Of a stretch of DNA of 64,000 nucleotides, positions 8,557-17,146 are shown piece by piece. The notes under the pieces were generated by a model, which worked only from the letters and a program-made list of their open reading frames with translations, made no database searches and was not told the origin of the DNA. The stretch comes from a bacterium (GTDB lineage Bacteria > Bacillota > Clostridia > Lachnospirales > Lachnospiraceae). The DNA is taken from positions 1 to 64,000 of the forward strand of contig JAMPGX010000001.1 in assembly GCA_023663725.1 (NCBI GenBank), written 5' to 3'. A program made the position numbers and the translations under genes. How positions within the stretch are numbered: position 1 is the first letter of the stretch; each line of letters starts with the position of its first letter.

Positions 8557-9834
8557 TCATACTAGATATTGCCGATATTTGTCGGCATCCTGTCGATGAC
8601 AGCTCACATCCAACAGCAGACCGTCCTCCCGATACTCCTGATGATTGACAGCCGCATGTTCCATAAAATATGACGCCACCGCTCCCTGGTCGTAGGGAAG
8701 CAACAGGCTACATTGCACATAATTCTGATAGATCTTCTCCTGGATCAGCTCCAGCAACTCCTCCATGCCGATTCCCGCCCTGGCCGCCATGAAGACCTGA
8801 TCCCCTGAAATGCGCGGATACTTCTGCTCCGACAGATCACATTTATTATACACGATAATCTCTGGAATGTCACTTGCTTTTATTTCTTCCAATGTCTGCC
8901 TGGTCACATCCATGTGCTGTCGGTACAGCGGATCCGACACATCTACGACATGCAGCAGCAGATCTGCATACTGTACCTCCTCCAGCGTGGAGTGGAACGC
9001 CTTGATCAAGTCGTGGGGCAGTTTGTGAATGAAGCCCACGGTATCCACCAGGAAAAAGGGCTTGTTGTCCCCCGCGTCAATCGTGCGCACGCTGGTATCC
9101 AGCGTGGCAAACAGCATATCCTTCTCCAGCACCGTCTTGTCGGACGCCTGCCCGTACTGCTCCACCAGCCGATTCATGACAGTGGATTTGCCAGCGTTGG
9201 TATATCCCACCAGAGCGACCTGCGGAATGCGAGACTGCATGCGCCTCTTGCGCTGGGTTCCCCGTCCCTGCTCCACCTCCGCCAGCTCCCTGCGCAGCTC
9301 GCTGATGCGATGTTCAATCCTTCGACGGTCCAACTCCAGCTTCTTCTCACCCGCGCCCTTGTTGCTCAAGGCCCCGCTGCCTCCGCCCTGCCTGCTCAGC
9401 GCGTCATGCATTCCCACCAGCCGCGGCAGCAGATACTGTAGTCTGGCGGTCTCCACCTGCAGCTTTGCCTCCCGACTCTTCGCCCGCAGAGCAAAAATAT
9501 CCAGTATCAGCGCAGTCCTATCCAAAATGGGCATATCCAACTCGCGCTGCAGATTGCGAATCTGCGAGGGAGACAGAGCATTATCAAACACGACAACCTC
9601 TGCTTCGCACTGCCCTGCATACTCCCGAATCTCTTCCACCTTGCCAGGGCCCACATAGAATGTCTTATTCGGAACATCCAACCGCTGCGTAATAATCCCC
9701 GCCACCTGCATCAGACAGGCCTCGGCCAGACTGCTAAGCTCCTCCATGGAATGTTCGAAGTCCGCTTCCTCCGCCATATCCACTCCCACGAGAAGCGCCC
9801 TCTCCCTTTCCTGCAATTCCTCCTGCTCCCTCAT
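8557..9834 (-). CDS. hflX: GTPase HflX
   Basis: The 425-residue protein has the HflX N-terminal domain with the Gly-rich linker RQGGGSGALSNKGAGEKKLE, followed by the GTPase domain: G1 GYTNAGKST, G3 DTVGFIHKLPHDLIKAFHST and G4 VYNKCDLS. HflX binds the 50S subunit and rescues or splits stalled ribosomes under stress. I chose the ATG at 9834 because GGAGG lies 6 bases upstream. It lies 27 bases after the histidine kinase stop, and regulation by that system is not implied by the sequence. Confidence 0.96.
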   Translation of the reverse strand: MREQEELQERERALLVGVDMAEEADFEHSMEELSSLAEACLMQVAGIITQRLDVPNKTFYVGPGKVEEIREYAGQCEAEVVVFDNALSPSQIRNLQRELDMPILDRTALILDIFALRAKSREAKLQVETARLQYLLPRLVGMHDALSRQGGGSGALSNKGAGEKKLELDRRRIEHRISELRRELAEVEQGRGTQRKRRMQSRIPQVALVGYTNAGKSTVMNRLVEQYGQASDKTVLEKDMLFATLDTSVRTIDAGDNKPFFLVDTVGFIHKLPHDLIKAFHSTLEEVQYADLLLHVVDVSDPLYRQHMDVTRQTLEEIKASDIPEIIVYNKCDLSEQKYPRISGDQVFMAARAGIGMEELLELIQEKIYQNYVQCSLLLPYDQGAVASYFMEHAAVNHQEYREDGLLLDVSCHRQDADKYRQYLV

Positions 9835-9861
9835 GCTATCCTCCAAATCGCTATCCTCGTT

Positions 9862-11346
9862 TTACGCCATCTCCAACATGAACCAGAACTCCACTCCATT
9901 GGAATAATTCTGCACTCCATACTCCTGGTTCATAGACTCCATGATGGCTTTCACAATCGAAAGCCCCACGCCGCTTCCGCCGTACTGACGAGTCCTTGCT
10001 TTGTCAACCTTGTAGAATTTCTCCCAGAGATGTGCCAGACTCTCCTCGGGAATAGGCTCCCCCGTATTGAATACGCTGACCCTGACCTTACCCTCCTGCG
10101 GCTCCACCCTGACATCAATCATCTTCTCGCCCTGACAGTAGTGAACGGCATTGGTGAAATAATTCATAAAGACTTCCTCTATGCGGAATTCGTCGCCCCA
10201 CACATAGATCGGCTGCGTCTGCTTCATCTGTACGCTGATCTCACTCGGACGGGTCAGTATCTCCGCCGACTGCAGATAGCCGCGTATCATCGCCACGATG
10301 TCAAAGCGCTCCATGCTGATCACATCATTGCCAAATTCCAACTGATTCAGCGTCAGAAGCTTCTGCACCATGACATTCATCTTGCCCGCCTCATCCACGA
10401 TGACATCGCAATAGAATTCCCGGCTCTCAGGATCATCGCTGACACCCTCCTTCAGCCCCTCCGCATATCCCTGTATCAAGGCTATGGGCGTTTTCAGCTC
10501 ATGGGAGACATTGGACAGAAACTCTCTGCGCATCTCGTCGATCTGTTCCTTTTTCTCAATATCTCTCTGCAGCTCATTGTTCGCCGTCTTCAGCTCAGAT
10601 ATCGTCGTCTCCAGGGACTCGGACAATTGATTGATATTGCTTCCCAGAAGACCAATTTCATTCTTTTTCTGGCCATGATATTTCGCATCGAAATCCAGAT
10701 GCGTCATCCGTTCCGAGATCGCCGCCAGCTCCAGCACCGGATCTGTAACCCTCTTGGAGATCAGCCACATCAGAACGCCGCCCACCAGAGCCGATGCCAC
10801 CCCGATATAGGCCAGAAAACGGTTGGCAATCCGCACGCTCTCCTGAATGCTCTCCATGGTAGTATTGATGATATACCAATACCCATTATCCAACTGCCCA
10901 TACATCTCGATATATTCCGTCTTCGTGCGCAGATCCAAGAACTTGAAGATCGTACCCGGCACAGGCACATCATCGGTGAGCTCCTCAGAGAAGCGGCTGT
11001 TGATGGTATATCCGATAATATATTTCACCAGTCGGTCCGAAAGCTCCTGCCCATTGTTAAAAACCGCCGCATAGACCACCAGTGAATTGATGTCGATCAC
11101 TTCCACATTGATATTGGATACAAAGGCAAAACGGCCCATCTCCTGCTGAAACGACTCACTGGAAAAGCTGTCCGAGGCCGCCGCCTCGTTCAGACGCAGA
11201 TATGCCTCCTTCACCACATCCGCCTTCTCCATCTCATAGTATCGCTCCAAAAAAGTATTGTTGATAAACAGGCACAGCAGTATGGTGCTCACCAGAAGCC
11301 CTATGGTAACTGCGGCCAACTGCCTGCGTATTGATCTTTTCATCAT
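9862..11346 (-). CDS. Membrane sensor histidine kinase (HAMP/HisKA)
   Basis: The protein has 494 residues. Two transmembrane segments (about 10-30 and 178-196) flank a 140-residue extracellular sensor domain. A HAMP linker follows (KRVTDPVLELAAISERMT), then the H-box FLSNVSHELKTPIALIQ with phospho-acceptor His282, the N-box FMNYFTNAVHYC and the G-box GGSGVGLSIVKAIME. It is a classical OmpR-class kinase. Its gene starts 8 bases after the response regulator stop, so the two form an operon. The signal it senses is unknown. Confidence 0.95.
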   Translation of the reverse strand: MMKRSIRRQLAAVTIGLLVSTILLCLFINNTFLERYYEMEKADVVKEAYLRLNEAAASDSFSSESFQQEMGRFAFVSNINVEVIDINSLVVYAAVFNNGQELSDRLVKYIIGYTINSRFSEELTDDVPVPGTIFKFLDLRTKTEYIEMYGQLDNGYWYIINTTMESIQESVRIANRFLAYIGVASALVGGVLMWLISKRVTDPVLELAAISERMTHLDFDAKYHGQKKNEIGLLGSNINQLSESLETTISELKTANNELQRDIEKKEQIDEMRREFLSNVSHELKTPIALIQGYAEGLKEGVSDDPESREFYCDVIVDEAGKMNVMVQKLLTLNQLEFGNDVISMERFDIVAMIRGYLQSAEILTRPSEISVQMKQTQPIYVWGDEFRIEEVFMNYFTNAVHYCQGEKMIDVRVEPQEGKVRVSVFNTGEPIPEESLAHLWEKFYKVDKARTRQYGGSGVGLSIVKAIMESMNQEYGVQNYSNGVEFWFMLEMA

Positions 11347-11353
11347 TACCGCT

Positions 11354-12037
11354 TCACTTCCCGTCCGCCTCCAGTTTGTAGCCCATGCCCCAGATGGTCT
11401 TAATCATATCTCCCTTCTCCCCCATCTTGCTGCGCAGCTTCTTGACATGGGTATCTATGGTTCGCGCGTCTCCAAAATAGTCATAATTCCACACATTATT
11501 CAATATCTTTTCCCGCGAGAGGGCGATCCCCTTGTTTTCCACAAAGTAGGTAAGCAGCTCAAACTCCTTGTAGCTTAGATCCACCGGCTGTCCGTCAATC
11601 CACACCTGATGCGCGCTCTTATCGATGGTAATGCCGCCGCAGTCAAGCGGCCCCTCGCTCTGCGCCGACTGCGTGCGCCGCAGGATCGCTTCGATTCGGG
11701 CTACCAGTATCTTGGGGCTAAAGGGCTTGGAAATATATTCATCGACGCCCAGCTGAAAGCCCTGCAGCTCATCCTGCTCATCCCCCCTGGCCGTCAGCAT
11801 GATGATGGGAACCTGGGAATACTCACGTATCTCGCGGCACACCTGCCAGCCATCCATCTTCGGCATCATCACATCCAGCACGATCAACGAGATTCCCTTT
11901 TCCCGAAAAAAGATTTCCACCGCCTGTTCGCCATCCTCAGCCTCCAATACCTCATAGTGACTTTTTACCAGAAAATCACGCACCAATTTGCGCATTCTGC
12001 TCTCGTCATCCACCACCAGAATCCTTTGCTTATTCAT
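11354..12037 (-). CDS. OmpR/PhoB-type response regulator
   Basis: The 227-residue protein has a receiver domain with the acidic pair VVDDESRM, the phospho-acceptor Asp in LIVLDVMMPKMDGW, Thr in MLTARGDEQDE and Lys in EYISKPFSP. The winged-helix domain carries LSYKEFELLTYFVENKG and ARTIDTHVKKLRSKM. It is the partner of the kinase immediately downstream. The start at 12037 (MNKQRILVV) has AGAGG upstream; an in-frame GTG three codons earlier is less well placed. Confidence 0.95.
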   Translation of the reverse strand: MNKQRILVVDDESRMRKLVRDFLVKSHYEVLEAEDGEQAVEIFFREKGISLIVLDVMMPKMDGWQVCREIREYSQVPIIMLTARGDEQDELQGFQLGVDEYISKPFSPKILVARIEAILRRTQSAQSEGPLDCGGITIDKSAHQVWIDGQPVDLSYKEFELLTYFVENKGIALSREKILNNVWNYDYFGDARTIDTHVKKLRSKMGEKGDMIKTIWGMGYKLEADGK

Positions 12038-12109
12038 CAGCGCCACCTCTTTCCTGCATTGTCAGGAAATATGATAAAACATCTTTATGTCTTTTCTGTG
12101 AAAACGCAT

Positions 12110-12682
12110 CTACTCTATCACAATTTTCAGTTCCCTTTCCTTCTCTCTGACAATCCTCTCGCGCTCCACCAGCTCCTGCTGCCATGAAGAGTATTCATTC
12201 AGAATCGCTGTTCTGTAGTTCAACACATTGGGAGAATCGCTGACCAGTGTCATGAAAAACATCACGATGATAGCCGCCACCAGCAGTACATTCAGAATCA
12301 CCGATATCCTCGGCCATACTGTCCGCTGCTTTTCCGTCCGTGGCTTCTCCCCGCCTTTTCGCGCGGGCCGCTCTCTCTTCACCGGTATACTCGCACAGGG
12401 TACATACACAGGAATCATGGGCACTCTGGCCGGATCGATCTCTGACTTGTCCAGCAGAAAGCCCTGCAGCTGCTTCAAGTATATCATACCCACCGGAGTC
12501 TTAAATAAACGTTCCCGAAGCATTCTTTCATAGAGCGTAAGCACTTGTTCTGGATTCCGATAATCCAGATGCTTCTCCAGATACTCAATCTGCTTTTTCT
12601 CTTTGAGGGCCATAGCCGCATCCTCCGCATTCAAAAAGAAAAAGCCCTCTGCGTTTCTGCTGGCCTGTGCTTCTCCCGCCAT
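12110..12682 (-). CDS. Unknown single-pass membrane protein
   Basis: I do not recognise this 190-residue protein. Residues 20-80 are predicted soluble helices (YLEKHLDYRNPEQVLTLYERM, then a segment with PVGMIYLKQLQGF). A basic Pro-rich stretch precedes one transmembrane helix (ISVILNVLLVAAIIVMFFMT, near 127-146). The last 45 residues are a charged coiled coil ending in EREREIV-like text. It sits 72 bases upstream of the response regulator, in the same direction, and could be part of its regulon or an accessory sensor. That link is inference from position only. Confidence 0.65.
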   Translation of the reverse strand: MAGEAQASRNAEGFFFLNAEDAAMALKEKKQIEYLEKHLDYRNPEQVLTLYERMLRERLFKTPVGMIYLKQLQGFLLDKSEIDPARVPMIPVYVPCASIPVKRERPARKGGEKPRTEKQRTVWPRISVILNVLLVAAIIVMFFMTLVSDSPNVLNYRTAILNEYSSWQQELVERERIVREKERELKIVIE

Positions 12683-12716
12683 GTTCATCCCTCCAAACGC
12701 GTCTCGTATGAAATCC

Positions 12717-12753
12717 GAAAAGGCTGACCTCCGCCATTGCGCACAGCCAGCCT
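12717..12753 (-). terminator. Possible terminator after thrC
   Basis: A 6-bp stem AGGCTG / CAGCCT with a long inner loop is followed on the minus strand by TTTTC. It lies just below the thrC stop. The stem is short, so termination would be weak. Confidence 0.4.
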
Positions 12754-12767
12754 CTCCCTCACATCCC

Positions 12768-14258
12768 TCACCGCAATTTCAAAAATCCTTTCACCATGTC
12801 CGCCATCTCGCATACCTCGCAGACGTTGTTGTGCAGCACCGGAGCGTTGCGGATCTCCTCTATGGCCGCGGGCACCTTCACATTGGCGATTCCAGACAAC
12901 TCATCCACCAGTACAAAATCCGTCATACTCGCATATTTATCATCAATCGAATTCATTACACTTCGGGTAAACTTGAACGGACTGGCTGTGGATGCGATCA
13001 CAGTTGCGGTTCTGTCACCAGTCTCCCGCACATAGCTCGCATAAACCGAAGCCGCCACTGCGGTATGGGGATCCAGAACATAACCGAAGTTCTCATAAAT
13101 CCGGCGAATCGTAGCTGATGTCTCCTCCTCGGTGGCATAGCCTCCATAGAAATCCTGTAATCCCTCCCGCATCCGCTCTGTGATTTCATATCTCCCCTGA
13201 CCGCCAAGAGCCTCCATCAACATGGCATTCTGCTTCGGGTCGTCTCCGGCAATCCGATAGATCAGGCGCTCCAGATTGCTGGAGATAAGAATATCCATAG
13301 AGGGGGAGCTGGTCAGCACGAACTCCCTGTTGCGGTCGTATACGCCAGTCTGGAAGAAATCATACAGCACTTTGTTATCATTGGACGCACAGATTAGTCT
13401 GCCAATGGGCAGCCCCATATTTTTTGCGTAAAATGCCGCCAGAATATTGCCGAAATTCCCTGTGGGTACCACCACATTAATCTTTTGCCCCTCCTCCAGT
13501 CTGCCCTCCGAAAGCAATCTCGCATATGCATATACATAATATACAATCTGAGGAACCAGACGTCCAATATTGATAGAATTGGCGGAGGAAAAGCGGTAGC
13601 CCTGCGCCTGCATCTCAGCCGCCAACTGCCTGTCTGAGAATATCCTCTTCACACCAGTCTGGGCATCGTCAAAATTCCCATGAATGCCCACCACAAAGGT
13701 ATTATCCCCCCTCTGGGTCACCATCTGCTTCTCCTGTATAGGGCTGACGCCGTCCTTGGGATAAAATACTACGATTCGTGTTCCCTTCACACCGGCAAAG
13801 CCAGCCAGCGCCGCCTTCCCTGTGTCTCCTGAGGTCGCTGTCAGAATCACGATCTCATCCTCTATGTGATTCTTCCTGGCGGATGTGGTCAGCAGATGGG
13901 GCAGAATGGAAAGAGCCATATCCTTGAAGGCAATGGTCGATCCGTGAAACAGCTCCAAAAAATAGGCGCCGTCCGCCTCCACCAAAGGAGCGATCACCTC
14001 CGTGTCAAATTTCTCATCATACGCCCGATCAATGCAGCCTTTCAGCTCCTCCTCCGTGAAGTCCGTCAGATAGAGCTTCATCACCTCGTAGGCGATATCC
14101 TGATAGCACATGCCCGCCAGCTCCTTGAGGCTCTTATCCAGCGCCGGAATATGATCCGGCACAAACAATCCTCCATCGTCTGTAAGTCCCTTCAATATCG
14201 CCATGGAAGCTGTCACTGGCTCCTGGCTGCTTCTCGTACTCTTATATAATACTTCCAT
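12768..14258 (-). CDS. thrC: Threonine synthase
   Basis: The 496-residue protein converts O-phosphohomoserine to threonine with pyridoxal phosphate. The cofactor lysine lies in LFHGSTIAFKDMALS, and the phosphate-binding region reads TATSGDTGKAALAGF. The N-terminal LYKSTRSSQEPVTAS is typical of the longer, clostridial type. The ATG at 14258 has AGGAGG 5 bases upstream and is preferred over a start 14 codons earlier. It is monocistronic: its own promoter is at 14333-14361 and a weak terminator follows. Confidence 0.96.
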   Translation of the reverse strand: MEVLYKSTRSSQEPVTASMAILKGLTDDGGLFVPDHIPALDKSLKELAGMCYQDIAYEVMKLYLTDFTEEELKGCIDRAYDEKFDTEVIAPLVEADGAYFLELFHGSTIAFKDMALSILPHLLTTSARKNHIEDEIVILTATSGDTGKAALAGFAGVKGTRIVVFYPKDGVSPIQEKQMVTQRGDNTFVVGIHGNFDDAQTGVKRIFSDRQLAAEMQAQGYRFSSANSINIGRLVPQIVYYVYAYARLLSEGRLEEGQKINVVVPTGNFGNILAAFYAKNMGLPIGRLICASNDNKVLYDFFQTGVYDRNREFVLTSSPSMDILISSNLERLIYRIAGDDPKQNAMLMEALGGQGRYEITERMREGLQDFYGGYATEEETSATIRRIYENFGYVLDPHTAVAASVYASYVRETGDRTATVIASTASPFKFTRSVMNSIDDKYASMTDFVLVDELSGIANVKVPAAIEEIRNAPVLHNNVCEVCEMADMVKGFLKLR

Positions 14259-14332
14259 CTTATCCTCCTGATCAGAATTCCTCATTCCTCCGGCCGTCAT
14301 TCTCGTAATACGCGACCGCCGACGCTGGAATG

Positions 14333-14361
14333 ATTATAGCATGAAATTCCCTTTCGCGCAA
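14333..14361 (-). promoter_or_regulatory. Sigma-A promoter of thrC
   Basis: TTGCGC (14356-14361) and a perfect TATAAT (14333-14338) are separated by 17 bases on the minus strand. The leader to the thrC start is about 70 bases. I see no T-box or attenuator structure in it. Confidence 0.75.
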
Positions 14362-14364
14362 TGA

Positions 14365-14985
14365 TTAAAAGAAGAACTCATGTCCTCCGTGACAAAACAA
14401 AAAGGTCAGCTTCTGATCAAACCACCGCATACTGCCATTGCTGGCATACCTTCTCGCGGCAAAATACATCGCTCCCTGAGAGATGTCCTCCCCGTTCAAG
14501 GCTCTGTCCACCGCTCTAACCGTCTCCTCACTGATCTCCACCCGCCAGATTCGTCCAGAAGCCACCGGAGAAAACTGTGTGACTCTGCTGCTGCGCTGCA
14601 ACACCACCTCCTTCACACTGTTGGGAAAGGCCTCGCTGTTCATGCGGTTCAGCACTACATTGGCCACCAACAATTTACCGTCCTCGTCCTCCCCGCCTGC
14701 TTCAGCTTCCACAATTCGCAGCAGAATGTCATAATCCTCGTCGCTCAGCGTATAAGCCAGCGGTTTTTCCAGCGTCCCATAGTCCACTACTCTCTGTCCC
14801 GAAGCCGCCACATCAGCTACCCCCAGGGCGCTGCTTTGCTCGTCCGCCACTAACTCCCTGTCCAGTACAGCCTCCATCACAGGTGCTCCTAACTGCATGC
14901 TGTCACCGATAACCGCTACACACACATATCCCGCCAGAAATAACATATGTACCAATACAAGGATACTCAAAGCTTTCTTATACAT
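14365..14985 (-). CDS. SleB-type cell wall hydrolase
   Basis: The 206-residue protein has an N-terminal membrane anchor or signal (ALSILVLVHMLFLAGYVCVAV) and a C-terminal hydrolase domain from about residue 80: LLRIVEAEAGGEDEDGKLLVANVVLNR, later VTQFSPVASGRIW and GAMYFAARRYA. This is the cell wall hydrolase family of the spore cortex-lytic enzyme SleB, which cleaves peptidoglycan. A germination role is possible but other members act in vegetative walls. AGGAGAGG precedes the ATG at 14985. Confidence 0.85.
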   Translation of the reverse strand: MYKKALSILVLVHMLFLAGYVCVAVIGDSMQLGAPVMEAVLDRELVADEQSSALGVADVAASGQRVVDYGTLEKPLAYTLSDEDYDILLRIVEAEAGGEDEDGKLLVANVVLNRMNSEAFPNSVKEVVLQRSSRVTQFSPVASGRIWRVEISEETVRAVDRALNGEDISQGAMYFAARRYASNGSMRWFDQKLTFLFCHGGHEFFF

Positions 14986-15069
14986 CGCACCTCTCCTTTC
15001 GCTCAGCTAATGATCAATCCCTTATTGAGCCCCCATTATTACTAGTTTATACGGCAAGTCCTAAAAATA

Positions 15070-15098
15070 TTGCTCACAGACTGAATATATGATAAAAT
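15070..15098 (+). promoter_or_regulatory. Promoter of the AP2/HNH-like gene
   Basis: TTGCTC (15070-15075) and TAAAAT (15093-15098) are separated by 17 bases. The transcript would have a leader of about 75 bases before the start codon. Confidence 0.6.
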
Positions 15099-15177
15099 TA
15101 TTTCTATATGTATGGAATGAATGCGAAAAAATAGCCGACTGGCGGAATAATAGACATGGGAAAGCAGGATGGGCAAA

Positions 15178-15984
15178 ATGTCAGAGACAGAGCATATGGA
15201 AGGCGTATATCAGGCCACAAAAAAAAACGGAGAAGCCTATTATCGCGCTTCTCTCACTTACCGGCGCAGGCACATCAGTCTGGGCAGCTATAAGGATGCT
15301 CTGCTGGCCCATTTAGCTTACCGTACCGCCTCGCGCCTGATCATGAACGGGTCGACAGTCACCCTTGAGGACTACCGTCAAACTTCCGTATTAAGCTTTG
15401 AAAAATGGGTAATTTTATTGAACTTTCGGGACAACGGCATCTATCTGGGGACTCCCATCTATATCCGTCCCCGCTTCTTTTTTTACTATCTCTCACCCAA
15501 TCATGTGCTGAAATTTGACACAGACGATCTGTTTTACTATGCGTCCCACAAAATCATGTGTCGGGGTAGCCACTACTTTGTGGCAGATTACGGTATGCAG
15601 GTCAATATAGCCTCCCGCTATGGTATAAAGAATTACGCCGTCCCGGGCGTAGACTTTGATTTTCTCAACGGAGATACTACGGATTTCCGTCGGGAAAATC
15701 TGCAGATCAACAATGCCTACCACGGAGTGCGCATCCTTACAGGCAGGGGCAGCAACCGCTACAGCGTGCGTATCCATGTCAACGGTTATTACAAGGTGGG
15801 GGTATACGACACAATTATCGAAGCCGCCATCGCCTACAACAAGGCTGCCGATATCCTGCGTCAAAATGGGCTTCGCAAGAATTTTCTTCGCAATTACATA
15901 GAGGATCTCTCTCCTGCCGCCTATGCGAATATCTATTCCGCGTTGCCCATCTCTGCAAAAATTGTTAATTATTTTTCCGAGTAA
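15178..15984 (+). CDS. AP2-like / degenerate HNH-like DNA-binding protein
   Basis: The 268-residue protein seems to have three parts. Residues 8-58 resemble an AP2 DNA-binding domain (GVYQATKKNGEAYYRASLT, then HISLGSYKDALLAHLAYRTA). Residues 142-178 resemble the end of an HNH homing endonuclease (VDFDFLNGDTTDFRRENLQI), but the histidine normally following VD is Phe. Residues 180-232 are a second AP2-like domain (VGVYDTIIEAAIAYNKAAD). In homing enzymes AP2 domains follow HNH domains, so this may be a domesticated, cleavage-dead relative acting as a DNA binder. The start at 15178 has AGGATGG upstream; an ATG at 15169 is also possible. Its 3' end overlaps the convergent GH25 gene by 16 bases. 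Confidence 0.65.
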   Translation: MSETEHMEGVYQATKKNGEAYYRASLTYRRRHISLGSYKDALLAHLAYRTASRLIMNGSTVTLEDYRQTSVLSFEKWVILLNFRDNGIYLGTPIYIRPRFFFYYLSPNHVLKFDTDDLFYYASHKIMCRGSHYFVADYGMQVNIASRYGIKNYAVPGVDFDFLNGDTTDFRRENLQINNAYHGVRILTGRGSNRYSVRIHVNGYYKVGVYDTIIEAAIAYNKAADILRQNGLRKNFLRNYIEDLSPAAYANIYSALPISAKIVNYFSE

Positions 15985-17039
15985 TCAATAAAACTGATGT
16001 TCATATTGGCATGGCCGGAGATACCGTCTATCGTTACACTCCTGCTATACTGCCACATGCTGAAGCAATAGGGATAATCCGGCACATCCTCCAACTGAGA
16101 CAGCCACACGTCATACCCTGTCAGCTTGGATAGATCAAGCTGCTTGATCAGCCATTGCTTATCCCCGTAGATCATGGGAACATATCCCGCCGCCTGCACT
16201 GTATCAAGAAATGCTTTCGCTATCGTAGTCTTATCCGCTCTGCTGACCCCCTCCAGACGGGAGGTATCATTATCCACATATTCCATATCCAAAGCGATAG
16301 GATATCGCACCTTATAGTCCCCAATCTGCTGCAGCACCAGCTTAGCCTCCTCTACCGCTTCCGCCTCTGTTACAGCCTGGGAAAAGAAATACAGCCCAAC
16401 CTCCAGCTTGGCATCGGTAGCACGCTTGATATTGTCGGAAAAGTATTCGTCAATCACCAGTTGGCCGCTGCTATAACCCCTGGCTCCTACCCTCAGCATC
16501 ACATAGTCGATTCCCGCCTTTTTCAGCTTGTTGAAATCAACATAACCCTCCGCCTTGGAGATATCCACCCCCGCAAAAGACACCAATTTGCTGTCCTCAT
16601 AGTATTTCATAATATCTGACTGGCAGACAAGCTTAGTAAAGTCATATTCATTCTTGGGCAGATAGGGGCTGATCAATACCCACTCCTCTTTTCCATCTCT
16701 GTCCACCACCAGGGTGTGCCTGCCATCCGTGGCGGGATCGCTCTCCTGAGGCTGCGGAGTGACCTCCGGCTCAGGCTCAGGCGTGGCCTGCGGATACATA
16801 TCCCAGAAATCAAAATCATCCGGTGTCAGGCTACCGCCTGTCGGCGCATCCACAGGCTCCTCCCCTGCCACCCCGACAGACGGCTGTGGGTTCCACGGCT
16901 GCCTGGGCGTATTCTGTCTATGGTTGACTGCAAAGACTACAATCAAAATAATCAATACAAACAGACTGACGGCCACAATCGTAGACATGATTGTGGGAGT
17001 CAGACCTGACTTGTCATTGTAATCCTCGGGCAACTTCAT
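15969..17039 (-). CDS. Membrane-anchored GH25 muramidase
   Basis: The 356-residue protein has a transmembrane anchor at residues 17-40 (IMSTIVAVSLFVLIILIVVF), a Pro/Glu-rich linker to about 110, and a GH25 domain from about 155: the catalytic-site strands FAGVDISKAEGYVDF, YVMLRVGARGY, and IALDMEYVD with the acidic pair, ending in FSMWQYSRSVTIDGI. GH25 enzymes cleave the MurNAc-GlcNAc bond of peptidoglycan. AGGAG lies 5 bases before the ATG and is part of a duplicated hairpin unit. It is the last gene after rnfB and may be read through from the rnf operon. Confidence 0.92.
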   Translation of the reverse strand: MKLPEDYNDKSGLTPTIMSTIVAVSLFVLIILIVVFAVNHRQNTPRQPWNPQPSVGVAGEEPVDAPTGGSLTPDDFDFWDMYPQATPEPEPEVTPQPQESDPATDGRHTLVVDRDGKEEWVLISPYLPKNEYDFTKLVCQSDIMKYYEDSKLVSFAGVDISKAEGYVDFNKLKKAGIDYVMLRVGARGYSSGQLVIDEYFSDNIKRATDAKLEVGLYFFSQAVTEAEAVEEAKLVLQQIGDYKVRYPIALDMEYVDNDTSRLEGVSRADKTTIAKAFLDTVQAAGYVPMIYGDKQWLIKQLDLSKLTGYDVWLSQLEDVPDYPYCFSMWQYSRSVTIDGISGHANMNISFIDYSEK

Positions 17040-17042
17040 ACT

Positions 17043-17140
17043 AACTCCTGTCCGCCCGCTTTAGCGGGCATTCTAATCAGGATGTGAAAATTCATTTTCA
17101 CGCCAACTCCTGTCCGCCCGCTTTAGCGGGCATTCTAATC
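17043..17140 (-). repeat. Duplicated 36-bp RBS-hairpin unit around a central hairpin
   Basis: Two identical 36-bp copies lie at 17043-17078 and 17105-17140. Each has a GCCCGC-TTTA-GCGGGC hairpin beside an AGGAG ribosome-binding site (minus strand). The 26-base spacer carries a perfect GTGAAAAT / ATTTTCAC hairpin (17084-17101). The copy nearest the GH25 gene supplies its ribosome-binding site. Confidence 0.9.
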
Positions 17141-17146
17141 CGCTTC

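Noticed and set aside
9751..11085. 444-codon plus-strand frame opposite the histidine kinase
   Set aside because: Long only because of the codon bias of the kinase gene; composition is His/Leu/Arg-rich and no domain is seen.
15493..15864. 123-codon minus-strand frame inside the AP2/HNH-like gene
   Set aside because: Shadow of the plus-strand gene; no RBS, and the plus-strand frame has domain matches.
17043..17140. CRISPR array
   Set aside because: Only two repeats, with an internal hairpin spacer and an RBS role; no cas genes in the window.
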